Shown: positions 18,820 to 29,400 of the stretch, in pieces
Layout: the number at the start of each line of letters is the position of its first letter
Numbering within the stretch: position 1 is the first letter of the stretch
Source of the DNA: Verrucomicrobiota bacterium
GTDB lineage: Bacteria; Verrucomicrobiota; Verrucomicrobiia; Limisphaerales; SIBE01
Length of the DNA stretch: 59,622 bases
Direction of reading: 5' to 3'
NCBI GenBank assembly: GCA_021733945.1
Contig: JAIPJX010000011.1
Span: 1 to 59,622, forward strand
Made by a program: the position numbers and the translations under genes
The notes under the pieces: generated by a model
Database searches by the model: none
The model's input: the letters and a program-made list of their open reading frames with translations, nothing else
What the model was told of the DNA's origin: nothing

Positions 18820-20255
18820 ACGTCTCCCTGACCATACTTGAAATTGCGGTCATCCTGTTGGGATTAACCATCCTGCTGGTGGATCTCTGGCTGCCGACCC
18901 AGTACCGCCGGCTCCTTGGATACACGGCTGCGGCCGGTGTGGTCGCCATCCTCATCGGGAGCTTCTGGATGCCGGTTGGTGAAGCCGAGTTCGCGTTCGG
19001 CAGGATGTATATCTTCGATCCGCTGGCGCTCTATTTTAAGAGGTTTTTCCTGTTAGCGGCCGCAATTGTTCTGGTGCTGACCGTGGATTTTTCGGAACGA
19101 CTGCCATCGGGAATCAGCGAGTACTACGCGCTGAGTCTGTTTGCACTCTCCGGCATGATGTTCGCGGCGTCAGCCAACGACTTTATCCTCGTGTTCGTCG
19201 CGCTGGAACTCATCACGATTACCTTCTATATTCTGACCAGTTTCCAGCGCAACCGGCTGACCTCGCTGGAGGCTGGGATCAAGTATTTGATTCTCGGTGC
19301 GTTGGCGACCGGGTTTACCGTATACGGGATTGCGTTGATCTTCGGCACTGCGAATGCCACCAGCTTCAGTGTCATTGCGTCCAAAACCGCGGATCTCGCC
19401 GGAAACCCCCTGTTCCTCCTCGGCACGCTCCTGGTCCTGGTCGGGGTCGGGTTTAAGATTGCCGCATTCCCATTCCAGATGTGGGCACCTGATGTTTATC
19501 AGGGTGCGCCCGCCCCCACCGCCGCGTTTCTGGCCGTTGGTTCCAAGGCCGCCGGCATGGTGCTCCTTCTGCGGATTCTCTTTGGTGTGATCCCTCAAAT
19601 CACCATCAATTGGACCGCCCTCCTGATGGCCGTGTCCGGTCTGACCATTTTATACGGGAATCTGTGCGCCATCCCACAGCGAAGTCTGAAACGCCTGCTG
19701 GGTTATTCCAGTATTGCCCATGCGGGTTACATGCTGCTGGGAATCATCGCGGTCAACCAAGCCGGGTCCACTGCCGTCCTGTTCTACCTCGTCGGGTATC
19801 TCTTCACCGTGCTGGCCGCCTTTGGTGTGATCTGCGTGGTGATGCGAATCACGGACAGTGACGACCTGAGCGCCTTTGCCGGGTTGCATTCAAGATCCCC
19901 GCTTCTGGCCGCCGCACTCGGATTCTCGATGGTGTCGCTGGCTGGAATCCCACCGCTTGCCGGATTTTTCGGGAAATTCCTCCTGCTCCGTGCGCTTCTG
20001 GAACAGGGAACAGCCTCACACTACTGGCTGGCGCTGGTGGCTCTGATCGGTGTGGCGATGTCGCTCTACTACTATCTGGGCATCGTGCGAACGGTGTATT
20101 GGACGAAAGCTCAATCGAACGATCCAATCATCACCGTTGCCGGTCCGATACGCTGCGTTCTTTACGGTTGCATCGCTGCAATGTTGTATCTTGGGATCTT
20201 CCCAAACATGATTGTGAACGCGGCCGTTCGGGCATCCCTCGCTTTTCAACTCTGA
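18816..20255 (+). CDS. nuoN: NADH-quinone oxidoreductase subunit N (NuoN)
   Basis: A 479-residue antiporter-like proton-pumping subunit and the last gene of the nuo operon. Key motifs are FILVFVALELITITFYILTS with the channel glutamate near residue 130, KIAAFPFQMWAPDVYQGAPA with the channel lysine near 215, and LLGYSSIAHAGYMLLGI near 300. It ends 218 bp before the stop of the convergent giant gene; no clear terminator hairpin with a T-run is visible in that gap, which otherwise holds nothing I can support. Confidence 0.97.
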   Translation: MNVSLTILEIAVILLGLTILLVDLWLPTQYRRLLGYTAAAGVVAILIGSFWMPVGEAEFAFGRMYIFDPLALYFKRFFLLAAAIVLVLTVDFSERLPSGISEYYALSLFALSGMMFAASANDFILVFVALELITITFYILTSFQRNRLTSLEAGIKYLILGALATGFTVYGIALIFGTANATSFSVIASKTADLAGNPLFLLGTLLVLVGVGFKIAAFPFQMWAPDVYQGAPAPTAAFLAVGSKAAGMVLLLRILFGVIPQITINWTALLMAVSGLTILYGNLCAIPQRSLKRLLGYSSIAHAGYMLLGIIAVNQAGSTAVLFYLVGYLFTVLAAFGVICVVMRITDSDDLSAFAGLHSRSPLLAAALGFSMVSLAGIPPLAGFFGKFLLLRALLEQGTASHYWLALVALIGVAMSLYYYLGIVRTVYWTKAQSNDPIITVAGPIRCVLYGCIAAMLYLGIFPNMIVNAAVRASLAFQL

Positions 20256-20472
20256 AGCGGGACTCCGGCGACGTCGGGGTCGCATTCATTTTGTTCCTGC
20301 GGTTCTTACCGTTTGTTTTTTCCTGGGAGGTGCCTGTTCCTGTTTCGTCACCGCTCGGCTTCATTTCGACACCCTGCGGATTGCCGGATTTGCGTACGTT
20401 GGATCCGGGCTTCTCTGGACGGTGAGCAAACACGTCCTTTTGCCGGCGATGCAAAAACGTCTGCCATCCTGA

Positions 20473-23400
20473 TCAGGGCAGTTCCACCACTCGGAAGAAC
20501 CGGACCTCCTGGGCTTTGCTCACCGGAACACCCAGGCTCGTTGTGTTCGCCGTGTATTCATCCACGGATGCCCAGTCGGTTGTTCCCAAATCATCCAGCA
20601 CCTCGAGACGATACCGTTTTCCGGGTGTCGTCGGCCAGGAGATCATCAAACCGGAATCCGTCGTCCCCAGTCCCACTGCCAAACCTGTCGCCGCTTCGAC
20701 AACGACCGTAAAACTTCGGGTGACTCCCAGGACTGGAATGCCGTCGTCGACAAGCTGCACGGTCACCCTGAAGCGTCCCGCCTTGTCCGGCGTCCAGAGA
20801 AGATGACCGGTCGAGTGGTCGAGCATCATGCCGTCCGGGGCGTTCAGGAGTTCGAAACGGAGCGTCTGGAACGGACCGTCCGGATCGGATCCGGTCAGCG
20901 TGAGATCAAGGGTCCTGCCCACCGGGAGCGTCTGATTCCCAATCGCTGTGAGCATGGGAGCACGATTCGGCGTCAGCTCATTCGCGACGCCCGGGCTTGG
21001 AGAAGTAACGTCTGCCAGGCGTTCGAGATTCCCGGGATTCGGGATCTTCGCTTCCCCAATCGCGCCACCGCTGTAACGGATGTAATCAATCACTCCCAGT
21101 CCACCGGGTTGCTCCCGACTCAGGAGGATGATCCCGTTCGAGGGATCCAACCGGAAGGATGTGTGGAACTCACCTCCTGAGGATTCGCCGGATTCGCCGT
21201 CGGCGATGACGACCAGATATCCATCCGCCGGGATGGATGTGCCTTCGGGAAAACGAAACGCGCCCGGATTCGTCAGGGTGTTCCCGAGGGTCCATCCGGT
21301 GAGCACCGCAGCCAGCGGGGAACGGTTGTGCAATTCGATCCAGGGTTCCTGCTCGCCCGAGCTGTCCGTCAACGGACCAGTCGGCCCGGGATAAACTTCG
21401 TTTAGAATGACGTCGGCAATCGCCGGCAGTTCGCGCTGGATGTTGTTCTTTGCCCCCGGAGTGAAGGCAGAAACAGAGCCTCCCTCCATTCGAAGCTCCG
21501 CGCCAAACACGATGTCCGAACTTCCGGAATTGTTCTGATGCACCTCCACGGCGAAGACGTTTTCACCCGAGATCAACGCATTTCCGGGGAGGCTGACCGG
21601 CCCCTGGAGCGCGGCGTTGCTGATCACCCGGGGCGTGCTGGTTGTAAAATCGATCTCCGCCCCAGGATCGATGTTCTCCCGATGAATTTCCTGTCCGTTC
21701 AAATAAAACACCGCTCCGTCGTCGATGATCGTCGAAAGTTGGAGCGTGGCGTTCGCAGGGAGGGACGGCAGCGTGAACCGCGTCCGGAAATAGTAGGTCA
21801 ACTGACCCAGTTTCAGGGCGGTGTTCTTCGGTGCCGGAAGATTGGAACCCTCGACATACAGAAGCCCTGGACCGGATGACCAGGATCCATCGTCGAAGCC
21901 CGGGGACCGCCATGCTGCGGCCAGCGGTCCGTCCTGATAATACTTCCAGGTGCCGGTCATTTGCAGCAGATCCCGGGGACCGGTGTAGGTTGTCGCTGCG
22001 GACCAGTTGGCCGGATGATCATTGTCCACCAACGGATCGATGAGTTGCAGCGAGGCACCCTGCCCGGCGGCAGCGGACGGCCACGGCGGACCCGGTTCGT
22101 ATCGCACGGAGTCCAGCGCTTCATCGGGGACTCCGCCGCTTCCAGGGCGAACCAGGCGGAGCAGATCCCCTTCCTGTCCCAGGCTCCCCGACCAGGCACC
22201 GGCAAGTTTCGGAACAGGACCGTATACATTGCGAAACGTTTCCGCGTTTTCGGCAACGCACAAGAACCCTCCCGGCTCGAGCAGGGTTCCATTTGCAAAC
22301 GCATAGACAATCCCCAGGCCTCTCAATTCAATTCCGGACAAATTTTGAGCGGTCGTCGAGGAAGGGTTCACCAATTCGACATAACGACCCGATTCCGCCA
22401 GGGGTTGATGCATGATCTCATTGATCACAGCCCTGAAGAGTCCTCGCGTCACAATTCGAAACGTCTGCCGGGCCGCAAGACTGCCTGGCCCCGAATCAGT
22501 GACGACAATCGTGACGGCATCCGTGGCGGATCCACGGTCGAGCGGGACGGACCAGAGAAAGTCGCCGGTGTTTGGATCAATTTCCGCACCGGCAGGCGCT
22601 CCGTCCGCCAGGCTAAAGGTCAATTTCTGAGCCGGACGATCGGCGTCCCCCGCCGATGCCCGAAACGCCACCACAGCTCCTTCAACCGTCTCCCAGTCCG
22701 GCACGGCACTGAGTGTCGGGGCCTGATTCACTTCCTGAACGGTGAGACCGAAACTGCGGGTGTCTGACAACCCTCCGGTTTCTGTGGCGGTGACCGTGAC
22801 GACGTATGTCGCCGGACCTTCATCTTCGGTGGTGCTCCATTCGAGATCTCCCGTCGCCGGGTCCAGGGTCATTCCTGCAGGTGCGCCGAGTCCGAGCGAA
22901 TATCGAACCGGAACGGGAGGAGTGTCCGGATCCAGAGCCTGCACCTGGATTCGGAACGTCTCACCCTCGTCGATCGTCTGGGGCTGGACATTCGAAAGCA
23001 CGGGCGGGTTGTTGGCTTCGTGAACGGTGACTTCGAAACTCTGTTCGTCGGACTGCGGCGGTTCTCCGTTGTCGGTCACACGCAGGGTTATCCGATGGAG
23101 ACCGGGTCCCTGTTCTTCGGAGGGCGACCAGGCGAACACGCCCGAATCCGGATCAATGGCAGCACCCTCGGGGATTGATCCCACCAGTGCGAAGGTCCAT
23201 TGATTGGCCGGCAGATCCGGGTCGGCAACCACGGCGTCGAAGCTCAGGAGGGATCCCTCGTCAATCTCCAGGGTGCCAGGAATGGAAAGTCTGGGGTGAC
23301 TGTTTACCTCTGTCACCGTGACCACCACATTCGCGGAACCCGATCTCGCTGGGGTTCCGTTGTCGGTGGCGCGCACCGTGAACCGGTGAGTGACGGGACC

Positions 23401-26400
23401 CTGATCTTCCGTGGGTGTCCATGCGAAAACGCCGGTGACCGGATCGATACTGGCACCAACGGGAGCGTCCGCGAGACTGAATCGCACCGTTTGGGTGGCG
23501 TCCATTTCCGTGGCGGTGACCGTGAAGCTCACCGGTGTCCGTTCCGGTGCGATGACCTCCGCGATGGGGTTCACCCGGGGCGGCACATTGCCACCCTCCA
23601 GGAAGTTCGGGGCTCCCGGGGTCGGCAATGAAAACTGGAGCAGACTGCCCGTTTCTCCATCGGGGTAACGGCCGAAACTGACATCGCTGACCTGCGTTTC
23701 GTACGTCAGGCTGTCGATGAGCATTCCATTTGGATCGAACAGAGCCAACGGTTCCCCTTCGGTCGAGAGACGGAAATTAACATGCAGGTCCGCTCTGTCG
23801 GCTTGGTTTTGGCCGGTCTCACCATCCGCCCAAACGAGCAGGTATCCCCCGGCCGACACCGTGGTTCCTGCGGGAATCCGGAATTGTGTCGGATCGGTCA
23901 ATCGATCCGTGAGGTGGTAGCCCGACAAATCGACTGTTTCATTGCCCGAATTATACAGTTCGAACCAGTCCTCGAAATCCCCGTCCGCAGGATCGGCCAG
24001 CGTGCTTCGGTTTCCAGCGAGGAATTCGTTCAGGGTCACCCGCACATCCGGCACCGCCGGGTTGTTCGCTTCGCCGGGAGAAACGAATTGAAAGACCCGG
24101 CGACCAGTCGGGTTGCCGTTCGGAAATAATCCAAACGAACGGCCCTGTAACAGGTTTCGATAATTCAGGTAGTCGACCACGGCGGATCCGCCCAATTGGG
24201 GTCGGACCAATGCGACGGAACCCGAGCCGGGTGTGAGACGGAAGTTCGTATGGAGGTGTCCGGAAACCGATTCGGCGGGTTCCCCGTCTGCCCAGACACG
24301 AAGGAACTGGCCCGGACCAATGGAGGTTCCACCCGGGAACTGCCATCGCGCCAGATTTGTGTACGAATCGGTCAGGTGAAACAGGGAGAGATCGACGCCC
24401 GTCGAACCGGCGTTGAATAGTTCGATGAAGGGTTCCCTCTCGCCCTGATTGTCCACCGGTCCGCCAAAGTTCTCGGCAAGCACCTCGTTGATCCAAAGTC
24501 TTGGGAATGGTTCCAGGGTCGCGCGGGTGACATTGGCGCGTCCCGGCGTGCTCCGGTTCGGGTCGTTGTTTTGCGTTGTCCGCCAGTTGCCGACCCGCCA
24601 GTTGTCCTGCGCAGCGTCGATGAGCTGGAGCGATGGGCCAAATCCATCGGCGTTCTCAGGCCACGGCAGATGATTGTCGAATCGGACTTCATCAATCAGA
24701 ATCTCGGAGGTGCCCCCGGTGGGATCCGGTTGAACCAGGGAGAATCGTTCGCCGCCGTTGTCGAGGTTTCCCGGGAATTCATCAAAGACGGGCACAGTGT
24801 CGCCGTACGCAGCGGCAAATCCTGCACGGTTCGCCACCAGCACAAGGTATGCGTTTGGCTGGATCAGAGCGCCTGGAGGAAAGGTGTAACCGGCTCCATC
24901 AAGCCGCACTCCCGAGAGATCGAAGGCGGTTGAGGTGGAACGGTTGTACAGTTCCATGAACGAAGCGCCCGGAAGGTCCGCGTGATACTGAATTTCATGG
25001 ATGCTCACAAAATCCCGCGCCTGAGGCCGGTTCCCCGTGCTCGTCACCTGGATGGCATCCTCAAGACCCTGCAATGGTGTTCCGGTCCGGTCCAAAGCCG
25101 TGAGGTGGAATCGATTGACCGCCTCGGTCAGCGGGATCGAAAGGCTCCAGGCTGTAAAACTGGTCCAGGTCACCGGGTAGGGAATTCCGTTGATCGCGAT
25201 GGTGCGCACCGCCAGGGGTGCGCTTCCGGTCAGTGTGACCTGCGCCGCCGATGTCGTGATGTCCGCGCCTGCGCCGGACGTAATGGCAAAGTTGCCGGTG
25301 TCGGCACGGGCATAGTCGGCAAGTATCTTTTGACGCCGGGTGGCGAGGTATTGTTTGACCGGGCGCGGGTCCTGGGCGTTGATCCCGTTGCGACGGAGGA
25401 CCGCGTTCAAAGCATCCATCCGGGCGTCCGCTTTCGCGGGATCCAACGGACCGTCGGCGGCATCCCGATAAGCCTGCCAGAGCATGCGCCGAAAGGCCGG
25501 CGTGTCATACATGCGATTGATGGTCGGATCGTTCGCACCCCAGAGCGAGTCACTCGCCGAAGCGCCCAACCCGAGCGTAAAATCGACGTCCCAGGAGAAG
25601 AGTCGCCACGGAGCTCCGTCCCGTTTGTAGCCATACATGTTTTTGCCCCGGTTAAAACCGTAGGAATCCCAGTTGCCGCAAATCCGCTGAAAGGCGAACG
25701 TCCGCATCCAGTTGTCGACATCCACCGAATTGAGAACCGTGTCCACATAGGCCGACCCGCCTGTGTTGACCGTCTCCACCAGCTCCAGGAGGTTCGAGTA
25801 ATCGTTGGCGGACTCCTCGACGGCCCGCTTGCGCCAGGACCAACGATAGCGCGCGAGTTTCAATTCGTTGTTGAGGGTCGTGTACCGCTGCAATCGGGCG
25901 TCCACATTGTTGAAGCTGGTGCCGTTGTCCTGGAACTCGAACCAGTCCTCGATCTTGTACAGGTCCGGGTGTTCACCCTCGCTGTAGAACCGTTCGGCGT
26001 AATCGCCGTTGGGTTCCTCCGCATCTTCGGTCACATCGCGGTGCAGGCTGCCGTTCCTGTAAAGTCGAATGGACCGGCGATGGAGGTAGCCGACACCCAT
26101 TTCCCGCGCGATCCAAAAGGATGTGTTTTCCCGCAGCTGTGTCGGTTCGCTCCCCCCGTTCCCGGTCGAAGCCAGCGCCAGGTCGGTGCCACCGAGCAAT
26201 GGATCGTCGGACGGCGTCACAACAAAGAAATCTCCTCCTCCGCCGTGGAACGGACTGCCCTTGTCCTTGAACCCGGCGTTGTAAATCACCCGGTCGTTGC
26301 CGTAAACAAAGGTCAGGTCGTTGTAAACATTGTTGAGTGAATGGAATCGGCGTCGGTTTGCCTCGGTGGTTGCCGTGCTCCACATGTGATAATGCCCAAA

Positions 26401-29400
26401 CGATCCCGCCGGAACCGGATCCCCCCAGCGAACCAAACACTCGCGTGCCGGAGCGTCTGACGGAAACAGCCGGGTTGCCGCTCGCGCAGCGCTGTCCCGC
26501 GCTTCGATCCGGAAAGCCATGAGGGTGCCCGATGATCGCCCGGGGAGTTGTCCACTGAAAAGCCCATCTCCGGGAAGCGCGTCCCCGCCACTGCCGTCAT
26601 CGCGCAGACTGATATCCAGCACCGTTCCGGATCCATCCACCCGCGCTATGGCCCTGGCACTGGCGATGCCATCGGGATCGGAAATCCGCGCGGTGATCAG
26701 AACGGTCTGACCGGACTGGGGCAGGGCCGGAGAATGCGTCACGTCGAAAATCGCGGGCCCCGCATTCTCGATCCGACGACTGTTCGGTCGTCCCGGAGTG
26801 CCGAGGTTGGTGGGCAGGAGCATCGACACCGGCATTTCCATCCAGTTGCCCCGTATCCGGAACAGCACTTCGGGCCATCCCTTCACCCAGCGCACACGCG
26901 CCCGGATCGTTGCGATGCTGTTGTTGGAAAGGCCGGACGCCAGCGGAGTGCGGATCCGGTTGTACCCCGTGTCTCCCCTGCCCTGCGTCGTGATGTGCAG
27001 CGCACGGCTGCCCGCAGCGGCATCGGAGCTCCGGATGAACGATCCGTCGTGGTTTCCCTGAAAAGTCCACCCGGTCGCGCTCGTTCCGGATCCCGATTCA
27101 AACCCGCCGTTGGCAACAAGATTCTGCGTATTGCCCGATCGAATGACCTCGACCTCGTCCACCATTGCTTCGCCTCCCCCCTGGAGTGTGATCTGGAGCT
27201 GATTGGGCGGGTAATTGTTGTTTCCGTTGTCCAGCCGCCCGGTGAATTCAAACGAGGACCAACGCCCCTTTTCCGTTTCATCGGAATCCGCCCAGTTGGG
27301 AGCCCTGAGCGGGTCGGCATTTGGATCGATCAATTCGAGACTCGACCCTCCGCCGTCAGCCCACTCGCCCCACCGCCCTCCGTCGACGTAGGTTACTTCC
27401 GCCACATCAATGTAGATGAGATTCGTGACGATCCGGCTGAACTGATTCGTCGATACGATGGTGTCCGGCTTTGCGAGGGCAATGCGTTCGCCGCTGTTGG
27501 AAAGGCTGCCTTTGAAGTTCCCCAGGCTGTTGGCCGCCGTGAGTTCTGGATGACCCGCCCGCAGTCGCTCCGCGTTCCGCGCCACCACCAGATAACCGCC
27601 GCTTCCCAGAAGGGTTCCCTCCGGGATCCGATAGTCAATCCCGTCGGTGAACCTCCATCCACCCAGATCCACCGTGCGTCCACTCCGGTTGTGCAGCTCC
27701 ACATATTCGTCGTCGTCATTGTGGGAAATGGGATTGTACATCAATTCGTTGATGACGATTTCCTCCTGACGCCACGTGGCGTTGGCTGTGCCGGGCGTGA
27801 CAAAAGCCAGCCGCCGGAACGTGGGACTGCCGTCGGGTTGCCGCCCGAAACTCACGCCGTTTTCCTGCGCGCCAAACCGGACCGCATCAATGACCCGGTC
27901 GGCATCAGGACTCAGCAGAAATACCCGTTCTCCCGAGGCATCCAGCCTGAATCCAAGTTGGATCTGATCGATCACCAAATGCCCCTGTGGGGCGAGCAGC
28001 GTACCTTGCGGAAATCGGAACCGGTTCGTCGATGGATCATCGGTCAGAATGTATCCCGAGAGATCGATCGAACCGGATCCCGGGTGATACAATTCGACAA
28101 AATCCAGGTCCGGTTCATCCGTGTGAGCCAGAAGTTCGTTGATCAGGACATCCACGGAGGGCAGCTGCGGATCCACACTCCCGGGAGATCCGCCAACCCG
28201 TGAACTGGCCTTCCAGGCCCGCGGATCGGAGGGGCCGTAGCTGGGGCGGTGGAGCACCAGGGACGGACCCGCACCGTCCGCCGCGATCGGCCACGGAGCA
28301 TGGGTCTGCCAGGTCACGGCCACCAGAACATCGTCCGCCCGTCCTCGAAGCCGGATGGTGCCGCCCTCGTTCGGCAGACTTCCTGTGAACGGACCCAGCA
28401 CCTGCGAATCGGACAGACCATGGGCGGTCTTCAACTCCGCCGGATTCGCGGCGACAACCACAAAAGCGCCGGCCGGCAATCGAAACCCGGCTGGAAACTC
28501 GAAATCGATCTCCCCGGAAATCCGAAACCCGGTAAAATCCTCATAGATCGATCCGGCATTGTAGATTTCCACGAATTCGAGATCGGCCTTCGAAGAATCC
28601 GCCCGTGGGTGATAATGAATCTCAGACAAGACCAGACCACTGGACCGCACCACGGGGCCGGCCGCCTCCCCGGTTCTCACCAGATCCGCAACCGCCGTCG
28701 AGGCGGTGTCACCCAGGTCCCGGAACGATGCCCGGGATGCCGTTCCCGGCGAAGCACTTGCCAGGGCCATTCCAAAACGCAGGCGCGAGGCCAGGCCGCT
28801 GTAAGTGGCACTGCCCAGTTGGGTCCAGGTCCGTCCATCCAGACTCGCAAATCCAGTCAGAATCGAACCACTCCTCCTCAACCGCAGCCATGTCTCGGGA
28901 TAATTGACGGGGTATCCACCCGGGAGCGATTCACTCTTGGGAACCGCCCCGGATGCCGTCCTTGAAGCAAACAGGCATCCCACCTGGGCGGACGAAGCGA
29001 ATATTGCGGCAAAGCGCGAATCGGCCTCCAGCGATTCACGGACCATCAATCCAGCCTGAAAATACGGGTCGGTCACCTCAACATCAGCCACTCGAACCTG
29101 GACGTCGAAATTGCCTGTGCGCTCTTCCCAGGCAAATTCAAACTGATCGGATCCCTCGGCCAGCAGCGCACCGCCACCGACTAAATCGAATTGCCCGGGG
29201 CCCACCCGCTGAATTCGGCCTTCCACATCGACCTCTCCTATTCCCGCTGCGGTGTATTCCAGCGTTACAAAATCGATCCGGCTTCCCGGAAGAATCGTAT
29301 TCGCCGCTGCCGCGCGATCCGTCACCCCCGTGACCGCAACCTGATAATCCTGACCAAACGCCAGCGCGGATGTGCTCAGGAGCACCTGCCGGGGATCCTC

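Noticed and set aside
20256-20472. Terminator between nuoN and the giant gene
   Set aside because: Only short GC palindromes without T-runs; not strong enough to call.
22440-23590. Could the repeat block be a CRISPR-like array
   Set aside because: The repetition is at protein level (Ig-like units of about 95 residues), with no short identical direct repeats and spacers.
26548-28203. Plus-strand open frame (551 codons) opposite the giant gene
   Set aside because: Arg/Pro-rich translation without motifs; the opposite strand shows clear lamin-tail domains.
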